From positions 496,001 through 560,000 of the forward strand of contig NZ_JABRWJ010000005.1 of NCBI RefSeq assembly GCF_013266755.1: a stretch of 64,000 nt of DNA, read 5' to 3'. A program made the position numbers and the translations under genes. The DNA comes from Pseudaquabacterium terrae. Lineage in GTDB: Bacteria; Pseudomonadota; Gammaproteobacteria; Burkholderiales; Burkholderiaceae_C. This document shows, piece by piece, positions 28,413 through 37,258 of this stretch (position 1 is its first letter; each line of letters opens with the position of its first letter). Below the pieces are notes generated by a model that saw only the letters and a program-made list of their open reading frames with translations, was not told where the DNA came from and did no database searches.

Positions 28413-28989
28413 ACAAGGCCGCGGCGGCGAACGCCTGCCGCTGCCGCCGCTCGATGCGCTGGATGCCGAGCAGCGCGCCGCGGCGCAGGTGCTGATCGAC
28501 GGCCCGCGCAAGGCAGTCTATGGTCCCTTCGTGCCGTTGCTGCGCACGCCGGTGCTGCTCGATCGCGTCGCGCAGCTCGGCGAGGCGCTGCGTTTCGGCG
28601 GGCGGCTCGACGCGCGTGTGCGCGAGCTGGTGATCTGCGTCGCCGCGCGCGCGGTCGGCAACCAGTTCGAATGGGTGATGCACCAGCCGCTGGCGCGCGC
28701 TGCCGGCATCGATGCGGGCGCGCTCGAAGCGATCCGCGTCGGCGCGCGTGCCGAGGGATTGATGGCCGACGAGCAGGCGGCCGTCGACTTCGCGACCGAG
28801 CTGCTACAGCACGACGGCGTCGCCGACGCCAGTTACGCGCGCGCGCTCGCCGCTTTCGGCGAGCCCGGCGTCGTCGAGCTGGCGACGCTGATCGGCTACT
28901 TCGTGATGGTGTCGTGGGTGATGAACGTCGCCCGCACGCCGTCGCGACCGACGGCCGACGTCGCGCCGCTGCCGGCGTGGCCGCTCTGA
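28378..28989 (+). CDS. carboxymuconolactone decarboxylase / AhpD-fold protein
   Basis: A 203-residue protein. The CMD core reads RLDARVRELVICVAARAVGNQFEWVMHQPLARAAG. The position that holds the CxxC of AhpD peroxidase-type members is occupied by NQFEWVMH, with no cysteine pair, so a thiol-peroxidase activity is unlikely. Related proteins act in aromatic-compound or lactone breakdown, or have no known reaction. ATG 28378 lies within the end of the MFS gene (35-base overlap), so the two are coupled. Ends convergently eight bases from the next gene. Confidence 0.82.
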   Translation: MSNQKPSPRPVEQGRGGERLPLPPLDALDAEQRAAAQVLIDGPRKAVYGPFVPLLRTPVLLDRVAQLGEALRFGGRLDARVRELVICVAARAVGNQFEWVMHQPLARAAGIDAGALEAIRVGARAEGLMADEQAAVDFATELLQHDGVADASYARALAAFGEPGVVELATLIGYFVMVSWVMNVARTPSRPTADVAPLPAWPL

Positions 28990-28996
28990 ATCTGCG

Positions 28997-29992
28997 CTAG
29001 GTCTTCTGCAGCACCTCGGGGTTCAACGCCGTCGGCGGCCGCCCGGCGTTCCGCCCGTTGCCGAGCGCGGCGATCAGGTTGTCGGCCGCCAGGTCGGCCA
29101 TCGCCCGCCGCGTCGGCAGGCTGGCGCTGGCGATGTGCGGCGTCAGCACGACGTTGGGCACGGTCAGCAGGTCCGGATGCAGCGCAGGCTCACCTTCGAA
29201 GACATCGAGCCCGGCCGCCGCGATGCGCCGCTCGCGCAGCGCCTGCGCCAGCGCCGCGTCGTCGACGACGCCGCCGCGCGCGACATTGGTCAGCGTCGCG
29301 CCCGGCTTCATCAAGGCGAGCTCCGCCGCGCCGATCAGGTGGTGCGACTCGGCGCTGTACGGCACGACGATCACCAGGTGATCCGCTTCGCGCAACAGCG
29401 TCGGCTTGTCGACCCAGCGCGCGCCGAGCTGCTGCTCGACGCCCGCATCGAGCCGCGAACGGTTGTGATAGATCACCGGCATGCCGAAGCCGAGCGCGCC
29501 GCGGCGCGCGATCGCCTGGCCGATGCGGCCCATGCCGAGCACGCCAAGCGTCGCGCGATGCACGTCGGCGCCGGCGAAGAGGTCGTAGCGCCACTCCGTC
29601 CACTGTCCGGCGCGCAGGAAGTGTTCACTCTCGGCGATGCGTCGCGCCGTGGCCATCATCAGCGCGAAGCCGAAGTCGGCCGTCGTCTCGGTCAGCACGC
29701 CCGGCGCGTTGCTGACCAGCACGCGGCGCGCGGTGCAGGCGGCGAGGTCGATGTTGTTGAAGCCGACCGCCATGCTGCAGACGGCGCGCAGGTCGGGGCA
29801 GGCGTCGAGCAGCGCCGCGTCGATGCGCGGCGTGCCGGCGACGAAGATACCGGCCTTGCCTTGTAGACGCGCGACCAGCTCGTCGCGCTCGGTGATCGCG
29901 CTCTCACCGCACGCTTCGACATCGAAGTGCTCACGCAAGCGCTCGAGCACCGCGTCGAACACCGGAATCGCGACCAGGATCTTGGCTTGCAT
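28997..29992 (-). CDS. D-2-hydroxyacid dehydrogenase (glyoxylate/hydroxypyruvate reductase-like)
   Basis: A 331-residue NAD(P)-dependent D-2-hydroxyacid dehydrogenase. The Rossmann site is LGMGRIGQAIARRG, the catalytic Arg is in NVARGGVVDD, a Glu lies in LDVFEGEPALH and the catalytic His in VVLTPHIASAS. The wording is close to GhrB-type reductases acting on glyoxylate, hydroxypyruvate or 2-ketogluconate. The start is one base after the antiporter stop, so it is the last gene of a four-gene unit. Confidence 0.9.
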   Translation of the reverse strand: MQAKILVAIPVFDAVLERLREHFDVEACGESAITERDELVARLQGKAGIFVAGTPRIDAALLDACPDLRAVCSMAVGFNNIDLAACTARRVLVSNAPGVLTETTADFGFALMMATARRIAESEHFLRAGQWTEWRYDLFAGADVHRATLGVLGMGRIGQAIARRGALGFGMPVIYHNRSRLDAGVEQQLGARWVDKPTLLREADHLVIVVPYSAESHHLIGAAELALMKPGATLTNVARGGVVDDAALAQALRERRIAAAGLDVFEGEPALHPDLLTVPNVVLTPHIASASLPTRRAMADLAADNLIAALGNGRNAGRPPTALNPEVLQKT

Positions 29993-29993
29993 C

Positions 29994-31349
29994 TCAACGC
30001 ATCCAGATGAAGGTGATGAGGACGAACAGCGGCAGCAGGATGCCGCCCGACCACAGCAGGTAGCCGAAGAAGCTCGGCATGCGGATGCCGCGATCTTCGG
30101 CGATCGCCTTGACCATGAAGTTGGGCGCGTTGCCGATGTAGCTGTTCGCGCCCATGAACACCGAGCCGGCCGAGATCGCCGCCAGCGTCGTCGCCAGCGG
30201 CCCCATCAGCATCTGCGGATCGCCGCCGGCGAGGTTGAAGAACACCAGGTAGGTCGGCGCGTTGTCGAGGAAGGACGACAGCAGGCCGCTGAACCAGAAG
30301 TAGGCCCACGGCAGCGGCTGGCCGTCGGCACCGGTCACCGCGCGAGTCACCGCCGCGAAGGCGCCGGCCTCACCGGCCTTCAGCATCGCCAGCACCGGCA
30401 GCATCGTGACGAAGATGCCGATGAAGAGCTTGGCCACCTCCTGCATCGGCGCCCAGCTGAACTGGTTCGCTTCGTGCACCGCCGCCGGCGTGATCTTCAG
30501 CGACACGAAGATCACGACGATCAGCAGGCCGTCGCGCACGATCTGCTGCAGTTCGACCTCGGTGCCCCAGACCATGAAGTTGATGCCCGGCTTCCAGACG
30601 CCGCTGATCAGCACCAGCGCCATGATCGCCGCCAGCGGCAGCAGGTTGACGGCGCCGTCGAGGCCGAAGCGCGGCGAGTCCGGCGTCGGGTCCTCGGGCA
30701 ACACGCCTTCGCGCCGGTACCAGTAGCTGTCGACCACGTAGAAGATCGCCAGCAGCGCACCGACCAGGAACAGCGTCTCGGGGAGGATGTGCTTCAGCGT
30801 CCAGAAGAAGTCCACGCCCTTCAGGAAACCGAGGAACAGTGGCGGATCGCCGAGCGGCGTCAACGCGCCGCCGGCATTGCTGACGATGAAGATGAAGAAC
30901 ACCACCACGTGCGCGACATGCTTGCGGTTGTCGTTGGCTCGGATCAGCGGGCGGATCAGCAGCATCGACGCGCCGGTGGTGCCCATCAGGCTCGCCAGCA
31001 CCGCGCCGATCGCCATCAGCGCGGTGTTCAGGCCCGGGCTGCCGTGCAGGTTGCCGCGCACGTAGATGCCGCCGGAGGCCGTGAACAGCGCGACCAGCAG
31101 GATGATGAACGGCAGGTACTCGGCGAGCAGCGTGTGCAGCAGCGCCTGGGCCGTGGTCGCCGCGCCGAACGTGAAGGCGAACGGCAGCGCGAAGGCCAGC
31201 GTCCACGCGGCCATGACCTTGCCTTGATGGTGATGCCAGACCTGCGGCGCCAGCAGCGGCAGCACCGCGATCGACAGCAGCGTGCCGGCGAACGGCAGAC
31301 CCCATGCGGCGCCGAGCGCCGACCCGTCGACGGCGAAGGCCGCGCTCAA
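29994..31349 (-). CDS. sodium:proton antiporter-like / ion transporter superfamily protein
   Basis: A 451-residue membrane protein with about ten or more helices, including [34 protein letters not shown] and [21 protein letters not shown], the paired loops of the ion-transporter (NhaD/CitMHS-like) superfamily. There is no ATG near the start of homology. I chose TTG 31349 because its TTGA overlaps the stop of the thioesterase gene, matching the coupled style of this operon. An internal ATG would lose the first helix. Na+/H+ exchange is the usual annotation; the transported ion is not shown by the sequence. Confidence 0.78.
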   Translation of the reverse strand: MSAAFAVDGSALGAAWGLPFAGTLLSIAVLPLLAPQVWHHHQGKVMAAWTLAFALPFAFTFGAATTAQALLHTLLAEYLPFIILLVALFTASGGIYVRGNLHGSPGLNTALMAIGAVLASLMGTTGASMLLIRPLIRANDNRKHVAHVVVFFIFIVSNAGGALTPLGDPPLFLGFLKGVDFFWTLKHILPETLFLVGALLAIFYVVDSYWYRREGVLPEDPTPDSPRFGLDGAVNLLPLAAIMALVLISGVWKPGINFMVWGTEVELQQIVRDGLLIVVIFVSLKITPAAVHEANQFSWAPMQEVAKLFIGIFVTMLPVLAMLKAGEAGAFAAVTRAVTGADGQPLPWAYFWFSGLLSSFLDNAPTYLVFFNLAGGDPQMLMGPLATTLAAISAGSVFMGANSYIGNAPNFMVKAIAEDRGIRMPSFFGYLLWSGGILLPLFVLITFIWMR

Positions 31350-31789
31350 GCAGCGACCTGCAGCGGCCGCAAGGCCTGCTTCAGAACTTCGGGCAATGGC
31401 ACCGGCCGGCGCGTCGCACGATCGACGTAGACGTGCACGAAATGGCCGAGCGCGGCGGCGAGCGGCTCGCCCGGCGCGAACAGCCCGATCTCGTAGCGCA
31501 CGCTGGAGTTGCCGAGTTGCGCAACGCGCAGCCCCGCCTCGACGTCCTGCGGGAACGACAGCGGCGCGAAGTAGTTGCAGTGCGTCTCGACCACCAGGCC
31601 GATCACCGCGCCGCCGTGGATGTCCAGCGCCCCGGCCTCGATCAGGTAGCGGTTCACGACGCTGTCGAAGTAGCTGTAGTACTGGACGTTGTTGACATGG
31701 CCGTAGAGGTCGTTGTCCATCCAGCGCGTGGTGATGCGGGCGTGGTGGCGAAAGGCCTCGCGCGGTTCGGGCTTTGGACGGGTGCTCAT
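31346..31789 (-). CDS. acyl-CoA thioesterase, 4HBT hot-dog family
   Basis: A 147-residue hot-dog thioesterase. The N-terminal [25 protein letters not shown] carries the catalytic Asp and the HVNN helix of 4-hydroxybenzoyl-CoA thioesterase-like enzymes, followed by [18 protein letters not shown]. It hydrolyses an acyl-CoA of unknown kind. ATG 31789 overlaps the stop of the deacetylase gene by four bases, and its stop overlaps the TTG of the antiporter by four. Confidence 0.88.
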   Translation of the reverse strand: MSTRPKPEPREAFRHHARITTRWMDNDLYGHVNNVQYYSYFDSVVNRYLIEAGALDIHGGAVIGLVVETHCNYFAPLSFPQDVEAGLRVAQLGNSSVRYEIGLFAPGEPLAAALGHFVHVYVDRATRRPVPLPEVLKQALRPLQVAA

Positions 31790-32760
31790 CGGGCCGATTG
31801 TTGCCATGCGCCGGCCCGCGCGCTGTCGCCCGCTTGGCAATCGCGCCACGCGGCCTGCGCCAGGCGCACCGTTTCCAGCTGCGCCGCAACGGTCACCGCG
31901 ATGTCGCGGCCATAACCGCCGGCCATCGTCACCGCCACCGGCACGCGCTGTCGGCCGAGCAGCGCGAAGACGCGGCGGTCGCGCTCGGCCAGGCCGGCAA
32001 GGCTCAGCTTCAGCCGGCCGAGCCGGTCGTCCTCGTGCGGATCGGCGCCGGCCAGGTAGAAGGCCAGCCCCGGTGGGCCGGTGAGCTGCTGCCGCTGCCA
32101 GGCCTCGTCGAGGGCGCGGTCCAGCGCTTGCAGGTACTGATCGTCGCGGCAGCCGTCGGGCAGCTCGACGTCGAGATCGCTCGCCTCCTTGCGGAACGGA
32201 AAGTTCTTCGCGCCGTGCAGCGACAGCGTGAACACCGTCGGGTCGTCGCGAAAGATCGCCGCGCTGCCGTTGCCCTGGTGCACGTCGAGGTCGATGACCC
32301 AGACCCGCAGCATGCGGCGCTGCCGGCGGTGCACTTCGGCCTGCATCAGCCGCGCGGCGACGGCGACGTCGTTGAAGACGCAGTAGCCGCCGCCCTTGTC
32401 GGCGGTCGCATGGTGGGTACCGCCGCCGAGTTGCGCCGCAACGCCCTCGGCCAGCGCGGCGCGGGCGGCGGCGATCGTCGCGCCGACCGACCGCAGCGAG
32501 CGCTCGACCATGCGCTCGGACCACGGGAAGCCGATCTCCCGCTGCATCGCCGCCGGCAAGGTGCCGCCGAGCACCGCGCCGATGTAGTCCGGCGTGTGAG
32601 CGAGCGCCAACTCGCCTTCGCTGGCCGGTTCGGCCTCGGCCAGGCGCAGGCCGGGAAGCTCGGCCTGCACGCGCTCCCGCAGCAGCCGGTACTTCGGCAT
32701 CGGGAACGAGTGGCCGGCCGGGAGCGACAGGGCGAAACGGTCGTTGCTGAAGACTTGCAT
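31786..32760 (-). CDS. histone deacetylase-family amidohydrolase
   Basis: A 324-residue class II HDAC/AcuC-type protein (329 from an ATG at 32775). The metal site is [12 protein letters not shown], with the zinc-binding Asp and His, and [13 protein letters not shown] with the third ligand Asp. The [20 protein letters not shown] segment forms the active-site wall. Bacterial members deacetylate acetylated lysines, polyamines or small amides. It is the first gene of the unit with thioesterase, antiporter and dehydrogenase, and is divergent from the phasin gene. Neither start has a clear ribosome site. Confidence 0.88.
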   Translation of the reverse strand: MQVFSNDRFALSLPAGHSFPMPKYRLLRERVQAELPGLRLAEAEPASEGELALAHTPDYIGAVLGGTLPAAMQREIGFPWSERMVERSLRSVGATIAAARAALAEGVAAQLGGGTHHATADKGGGYCVFNDVAVAARLMQAEVHRRQRRMLRVWVIDLDVHQGNGSAAIFRDDPTVFTLSLHGAKNFPFRKEASDLDVELPDGCRDDQYLQALDRALDEAWQRQQLTGPPGLAFYLAGADPHEDDRLGRLKLSLAGLAERDRRVFALLGRQRVPVAVTMAGGYGRDIAVTVAAQLETVRLAQAAWRDCQAGDSARAGAWQQSAR

Positions 32761-32812
32761 CGTGTGTGACTGCATTGTGGCGAGCGGGCTCGCCTAGGCT
32801 CTTATCCCTAGA

Positions 32813-32826
32813 TTGCTGCAGCGCAA
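32813..32826. promoter_or_regulatory. PhaR-type operator, upstream copy
   Basis: TTGCTGCAGCGCAA is a near-perfect TGC/GCA palindrome of the kind bound by the PHA-responsive repressor PhaR. It lies just upstream of the predicted -35 element of the phasin promoter. A second copy overlaps the expected transcription start. PhaR binding at phasin promoters is established in Cupriavidus and Paracoccus; here it is inferred. Confidence 0.6.
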
Positions 32827-32836
32827 CAAAAACCGC

Positions 32837-32864
32837 TTGCAATCCGTTCGTCGCTGCCTATACT
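32837..32864 (+). promoter_or_regulatory. sigma-70 promoter of the phasin gene
   Basis: TTGCAA (32837-32842) and TATACT (32859-32864) are separated by 16 bases. The element is framed by the two PhaR-type palindromes, with the downstream one covering the expected start point near 32871. The leader to the ATG would be about 60 bases. Confidence 0.6.
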
Positions 32865-32871
32865 TCGGTCC

Positions 32872-32888
32872 ATGTTGCAGTGCAACAT
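32872..32888. promoter_or_regulatory. PhaR-type operator, downstream copy
   Basis: ATGTTGCA-G-TGCAACAT is a perfect palindrome around one central base. It is the clearest PhaR-type site in the window and would block transcription from the promoter at 32837-32864. Confidence 0.65.
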
Positions 32889-32930
32889 CGGAATTAAGAG
32901 ATCCATCCCCCTTTCCAACGGAGCCCGCAC

Positions 32931-33500
32931 ATGTCTTTCCTGACCCCTGAACAATTCGCCGCCGCCAACAAGGCCAACATCGAGACCCTGTTCGGTCTGA
33001 CCAACAAGGCCTTCGAAGGCGTCGAGAAGCTGGTCGAGCTGAACCTGCAAGTCGCCAAGGCCGCCCTGGGCGAAGCCGCCGAGAACACCATGGCCGTGCT
33101 GGCCGTCAAGGACGCGCAAGAGCTGCTGGCCCTGCAAGCCAGCCTGCTGCAGCCGTCGGCCGAGAAGGCCGCCGCTTACAGCCGCCACCTGTACGACATC
33201 GCCACCGCGACGAACACCGAAGTCACCAAGACCGCTGAAGCGCAATTCGGCGAGCTGCAGAAGAAGTTCATGTCGGCCGTCGACTCTGCCGTCAAGAACG
33301 CCCCGGCCGGCACCGAGAACGCCGTGACGCTGGTCAAGTCGGCCATCACCGCCGCCAACAACGCCTACGAAACCGTCAACAAGGCTGCCAAGCAGGCCGC
33401 CGACATCGCCGAAGCCAACTTCAACGCCGTGACGACCACCGCGGTGAAGGCTTCGCAAGCCGCTGCCAAGAGCAACGCCACCAAGCGCGCTGCTGCCTGA
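32931..33500 (+). CDS. phaP: phasin, PHA granule surface protein
   Basis: A 189-residue phasin of the betaproteobacterial type: the start [40 protein letters not shown] is diagnostic, and the rest is amphipathic, Ala-rich helix ending in KRAAA. Phasins coat PHA granules and control their number and size. GGAG precedes the ATG. Two PhaR-type operators and a good promoter lie upstream, a structured 3' region and a strong terminator downstream. It is 28 kb from phaCAB but belongs to the same storage function. Confidence 0.96.
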   Translation: MSFLTPEQFAAANKANIETLFGLTNKAFEGVEKLVELNLQVAKAALGEAAENTMAVLAVKDAQELLALQASLLQPSAEKAAAYSRHLYDIATATNTEVTKTAEAQFGELQKKFMSAVDSAVKNAPAGTENAVTLVKSAITAANNAYETVNKAAKQAADIAEANFNAVTTTAVKASQAAAKSNATKRAAA

Positions 33501-33510
33501 TGTCCCGAAG

Positions 33511-33640
33511 CGGGTCGGCACGGCCACGGCGGAACCAATCCGCCGACCCGGGCGTCAGACCAGCGGCCGTGGCGCTCGCGCTGCGGTCAGGGTGAAAGGT
33601 TGTCTCCTCGGTACCTCTCGAAACCCCCTTTCAAGGTACC
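33511..33640 (+). other. structured 3' untranslated region of the phasin transcript
   Basis: Outer CGGGTC (33511-33516) pairs with GACCCG (33545-33550), and inner GGCGGA (33528-33533) with TCCGCC (33539-33544). A separate stem follows: GGTACCT (33610-33616) with AGGTACC (33634-33640). No coding frame is evident here. The stems precede the terminator by only a few bases. Confidence 0.5.
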
Positions 33641-33643
33641 TTC

Positions 33644-33678
33644 AACCCGCAAGCTTCGGCTTGCGGGTTTTTTCTTTT
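33644..33678 (+). terminator. Rho-independent terminator of the phasin gene
   Basis: An 11-base stem from AACCCGCAAGC to GCTTGCGGGTT closes a stable TTCG tetraloop and is followed by six T, C and four T. This is the strongest terminator in the window. It ends just 16 bases before the patatin gene stop on the other strand. Confidence 0.92.
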
Positions 33679-33693
33679 CCGGCGACCGCTTCT

Positions 33694-34596
33694 TCAGTGG
33701 CTGCCGAAGGCCGCGATGCGCTGGCGCAGTGGTGCGAGGCTCGCGAGCGCGGCTTCGCGGCCGGCATCGATCGTCTGCTTGCGCACCGTGAAGTCCGCGC
33801 CGGAGAAACCGCGCAGCTTCGGCCGCAACACGACCTCGGCCTCCTTCAGCTCGAAGCGATTGATGCTGCGGCCCATGATCGCGAAGGTCTGCAGCAGCAG
33901 CCGCATCATGTCGCCGGTCGGGTTGCCGTCGGGCGCCGTCGAGATGTCGACCGCGATCACCAGCTCGGCGCCCATCTGCTTGGCGAAGCGCACCGGCACC
34001 GGCGAGACCAGCCCACCATCGACGTACTCGCGCGCACCGATCTTCACCGGCTGGAACACCGCCGGCACCGCGCTCGAGGCCCGCACCGCGACGCCCGGAT
34101 CGCCGCGCTGGAACAGCACCGCCTCGCCACTGTCGAGGTCGGTCGCGACGATCCCCAGCGCCAGCGGCAGCTGCTCGATGTTCTTGCCCGCCGTCTGCTC
34201 GCGCACGTAGCGCGCCAGCGCCTCGCCGCGGATCAGCCCGCGGCCGGGGAAGGACCAGTCGGTGATCGCCGATTCGTCCATCGCCAGCGCGATGCGCGCC
34301 AGCTCGGCGCCGGACTTGCCGGCGGCGTACATCGCGGCGACCAAGCTGCCGGCCGACGTGCCCACCACCAGGTCCGGCCGGATGCCGGACTCCTCCAGCA
34401 CCTGGATCACGCCGATGTGGGCGAAGCCCCGCGCCGCGCCACCGCCCAGCGCCAGGCCGATGCGCGGCAGGCGCGGCGCGGGTGCCGGCTCCGGCGCTGC
34501 CGGAGCGGGCGCCGGCGCCACCGGGCGCGGCGGGGTCTGGCAGGCGCCCAGGGCCATCAGCCCGAGCAGGCCCAGGCAGGTGTCACGACGGTTCAT
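33694..34596 (-). CDS. patatin-like phospholipase lipoprotein (RssA-like)
   Basis: A 300-residue protein. The N-terminus MNRRDTCLGLLGLMALGACQ is a lipoprotein signal with lipobox LGAC. A Pro/Ala linker follows, then a patatin domain: oxyanion loop LGGGAARG, nucleophile Ser in GTSAGSLV, and catalytic Asp in EYVDGGLVSPVP. It is expected to be a membrane-anchored serine lipase or esterase of the RssA/NTE group. The gene stands alone, convergent with the phasin gene and divergent from the TauE-like gene. Confidence 0.9.
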   Translation of the reverse strand: MNRRDTCLGLLGLMALGACQTPPRPVAPAPAPAAPEPAPAPRLPRIGLALGGGAARGFAHIGVIQVLEESGIRPDLVVGTSAGSLVAAMYAAGKSGAELARIALAMDESAITDWSFPGRGLIRGEALARYVREQTAGKNIEQLPLALGIVATDLDSGEAVLFQRGDPGVAVRASSAVPAVFQPVKIGAREYVDGGLVSPVPVRFAKQMGAELVIAVDISTAPDGNPTGDMMRLLLQTFAIMGRSINRFELKEAEVVLRPKLRGFSGADFTVRKQTIDAGREAALASLAPLRQRIAAFGSH

Positions 34597-34659
34597 GGCG
34601 CGATTCTAGGAAACGACGGACACTCCCCGACCGTTCTAAATGCCTCAGAAGAATTTGTA

Positions 34660-34680
34660 GAGAACTTATATGTAGTTCTC
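34660..34680. promoter_or_regulatory. inverted repeat upstream of the sulfur-assimilation operon
   Basis: GAGAACT (34660-34666) and AGTTCTC (34674-34680) form a perfect 7-base dyad around TATATGT, about 75-95 bases before the TauE-like start, in the only A/T-rich spot nearby. It may be an operator or part of the promoter; CysB-type control is expected for this operon but the site does not prove it. Confidence 0.4.
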
Positions 34681-34754
34681 ATCTATATGCGGGTTTACTA
34701 GAGTCCGGCTCCAGCAGCGGCTCCCTTTGCCGCTGCCCCTCTTTCAGGATCTCC

Positions 34755-35522
34755 ATGGATTGGTTGGCCATCGCGAGTGGATTCGGCATCGGCGCCATCG
34801 TCGGCATGACGGGCGTCGGCGGCGGCTCGCTGATGACGCCGCTGCTGATCAGCGTGTTCAAGCTGCACCCGGCGGTGGCCATCGGCACCGACCTGTGGTT
34901 CGCCGCGATCACCAAGTCCGGCGGCTCGTGGGCGCATCACCGCCATGGCCACGTCGACTACCGCATCACCGGCCTGCTGCTGCTCGGCAGCATCCCGGCC
35001 GCGCTGGCGACGATCGGCATGATGCACCTCACCGGCGTCACCAAGGGCTGGGCCAGCGCGCTGACGCTGGCGCTCGGCATCGCGCTGCTGCTGACGGCCG
35101 TCACCGTCGCCTACAAGAAGGCCTGGCAGGCCGTCGGGCTGCGCCTGGAGCGCTGGCTGCCCGAGAGCCGCAAGCGCGGCCTCACGGTCGCCGCCGGCGC
35201 GCTGCTCGGCGTGCTGGTGTCGCTGAGCTCGATCGGCGCCGGCGCCGTCGGCGCCACGCTGATCCTGCTGCTGTACCCGCGCCTGCCGGCGCCGCGCCTG
35301 GTCGGCACCGACATCGCCCACGCGGTGCCGCTGACGCTCGTGGCCGGCATCGGCCACGCCACCCTGGGCCACGTCGAGTGGGGCCTGCTCGGCGCCCTCT
35401 TGATCGGCTCGCTGCCGGGCATCTGGCTCGGCGCCCACCTGACGAAGGCGATGCCCGAGCGGCTGGTGCGCGCACTGCTGTGCGTGGCGCTGGTCGGCGC
35501 CGGCATCAAGGTCATCCACTGA
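34755..35522 (+). CDS. TauE/SafE-family anion exporter (sulfite exporter type)
   Basis: A 255-residue membrane protein with about eight helices and the two-repeat TauE/SafE pattern: IGAIVGMTGVGGGSLMTPLLI in the first half and LVSLSSIGAGAVGATLIL in the second. It probably moves sulfite or a related sulfur anion. The ATG at 34755 starts the first helix; a longer upstream frame is antisense to the patatin gene. It leads the plus-strand run cysI-DUF934-cysH-cysD-cysN, 33 bases before cysI, which supports a sulfur role, for instance in preventing sulfite overload. Confidence 0.87.
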   Translation: MDWLAIASGFGIGAIVGMTGVGGGSLMTPLLISVFKLHPAVAIGTDLWFAAITKSGGSWAHHRHGHVDYRITGLLLLGSIPAALATIGMMHLTGVTKGWASALTLALGIALLLTAVTVAYKKAWQAVGLRLERWLPESRKRGLTVAAGALLGVLVSLSSIGAGAVGATLILLLYPRLPAPRLVGTDIAHAVPLTLVAGIGHATLGHVEWGLLGALLIGSLPGIWLGAHLTKAMPERLVRALLCVALVGAGIKVIH

Positions 35523-35555
35523 CCTTGTCGCCCGAACTTCCATAAGAGCACAACG

Positions 35556-37247
35556 ATGTACGCCTACACCGATTTCGACCGCCAGTTCGTGCATGCCCGT
35601 GCCGCGCAATTCCGCGACCAGCTGCAGCGCAACCTGAGCGGTGAGCTGACCGACGACGACTTCCGCCCGCTGCGGCTGCAGAACGGCTGGTACGTGCAGC
35701 GCCACGCGCCGATGCTGCGCATCGCCGTGCCCTACGGCGAGCTGAGCGCTAAGCAGCTGCGCCAGCTGGCGGTCATCGCGCGCGAGTTCGATCGCGGCTA
35801 CGGCCACTTCACGACGCGGCAGAACCTGCAGTTCAACTGGATCCCGCTGCCGCAATCGGCCGACGTGATGGAGCGCCTGGCCGAGGTCGACATGCATGGC
35901 ATCCAGACCAGCGGCAACTGCATCCGCAACATCACCAGCGATGCGCTGGCCGGCATCGCCGCCGACGAGATCGTCGATCCGCGGCCCTACTGCGAGATCC
36001 TGCGCCAGTGGAGCACGCTGCACCCCGAGTTCGCGTTCCTGCCGCGCAAGTTCAAGATCGCCGTCTCCGGCGCCGCCGAAGACCGCGCGGCGATCGCCTG
36101 GCACGACATCGGCCTGCAGCTGCTGAAGAACGCCGCCGGCGAGATCGGCTTCAAGGTGCTGGTCGGCGGCGGCATGGGCCGCACGCCGGTGATCGGCAGC
36201 GTGGCCAGCGAGTTCGTGCCGTGGCAGCAGATCCTCGTCTACATCGAGGCCATCGTGCGCGTCTACAACCGCTACGGCCGGCGCGACAACGCCTACAAGG
36301 CCCGCATCAAGATCCTCGTCAAGGCCGAAGGCAAGAAGTTCTTCGACGCCGTCGCGGCCGAGTTCCGCCACATCCTGCAAGACGATGCCGACGGCGGCGC
36401 GCACCTGATCCCGCAGGCCGAGTTCGACCGCGTCAACGCCTGCTTCGTGCGCCCCGCCGGCGTCTCGCCTATCGCCGAAAAGACGCAGCCCGACGACCTC
36501 GACCGCCCGCAGGCCTTCAGCCGCTGGCTCGAGCGCAACGTGCATGCGCACCAGGTGCCGGGCTACCGCGCGGTGACGCTGTCGCTGAAGCGCCCCGGCC
36601 AGCCCCCGGGTGACGCGACCGACGCGCAGATGGACCTCGCCGCCGACCTGGCCGACCGCTACAGCCACGGCGAGCTGCGTGTCACGCACGACCAGAACCT
36701 GCTGCTGCCGTGGGTGCGCGAGAGCGACCTGCGCCTGCTGTGGCAGGCCGCGCGCGATGCCAGCTTCGCAACGCCGAACATCGGCCTGCTGACCGACATG
36801 ATCGCCTGCCCCGGCGGCGACTTCTGCGCGCTGGCCAATGCGCGCTCGATCCCGATCGCTGCGGCGATCACCGAGCGCTTCGACGACCTCGACGCGCTCT
36901 ACGACATCGGCGACATCGACCTGCACATCAGCGGCTGCATCAACAGCTGCGGCCACCACCACAGCGGCCACATCGGCGTGCTCGGCGTCGACAAGGACGG
37001 CAGCGAGTGGTACCAGATCTCGCTGGCCGGCTCCGACGGCTCGACGATCAGCGGTGCACCGATACCCGGCAAAGTGATCGGCCCGTCGTTCGCCGCCGAG
37101 GAAGTGCCCGACGTGATCGAGGCGCTGATCGACACCTACCGCCGCGAGCGCAGCGCCGGCGAGCGCTTCATCGACACGGTGCGCCGCGTCGGCCCGGCGT
37201 CGTTCAAGCTCGCCGCCGACGCCCAGCGCCACCTGACCGCCGCTTGA
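35556..37247 (+). CDS. cysI: assimilatory sulfite reductase, siroheme/4Fe-4S hemoprotein
   Basis: A 563-residue nitrite/sulfite reductase hemoprotein. The [4Fe-4S]-siroheme ligands are in IACPGGDFCALA (C-x5-C) and GCINSCGHHHSG (C-x3-C). The N-terminal TTRQNLQFNWIPL and GNCIRNIT segments match sulfite reductases. It reduces sulfite to sulfide with six electrons. There is no CysJ flavoprotein in the window, so ferredoxin or the DUF934 partner may be involved in electron delivery. First enzyme gene of a tight operon; 11 bases to the next gene. Confidence 0.93.
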   Translation: MYAYTDFDRQFVHARAAQFRDQLQRNLSGELTDDDFRPLRLQNGWYVQRHAPMLRIAVPYGELSAKQLRQLAVIAREFDRGYGHFTTRQNLQFNWIPLPQSADVMERLAEVDMHGIQTSGNCIRNITSDALAGIAADEIVDPRPYCEILRQWSTLHPEFAFLPRKFKIAVSGAAEDRAAIAWHDIGLQLLKNAAGEIGFKVLVGGGMGRTPVIGSVASEFVPWQQILVYIEAIVRVYNRYGRRDNAYKARIKILVKAEGKKFFDAVAAEFRHILQDDADGGAHLIPQAEFDRVNACFVRPAGVSPIAEKTQPDDLDRPQAFSRWLERNVHAHQVPGYRAVTLSLKRPGQPPGDATDAQMDLAADLADRYSHGELRVTHDQNLLLPWVRESDLRLLWQAARDASFATPNIGLLTDMIACPGGDFCALANARSIPIAAAITERFDDLDALYDIGDIDLHISGCINSCGHHHSGHIGVLGVDKDGSEWYQISLAGSDGSTISGAPIPGKVIGPSFAAEEVPDVIEALIDTYRRERSAGERFIDTVRRVGPASFKLAADAQRHLTAA

Positions 37248-37258
37248 GACCCGTTGCC

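Noticed and set aside
31786-32842. Fusion of deacetylase and thioesterase in one long frame
   Set aside because: The long frame joins the thioesterase frame to an out-of-frame shadow of the deacetylase gene; the two real genes overlap by ATGA.
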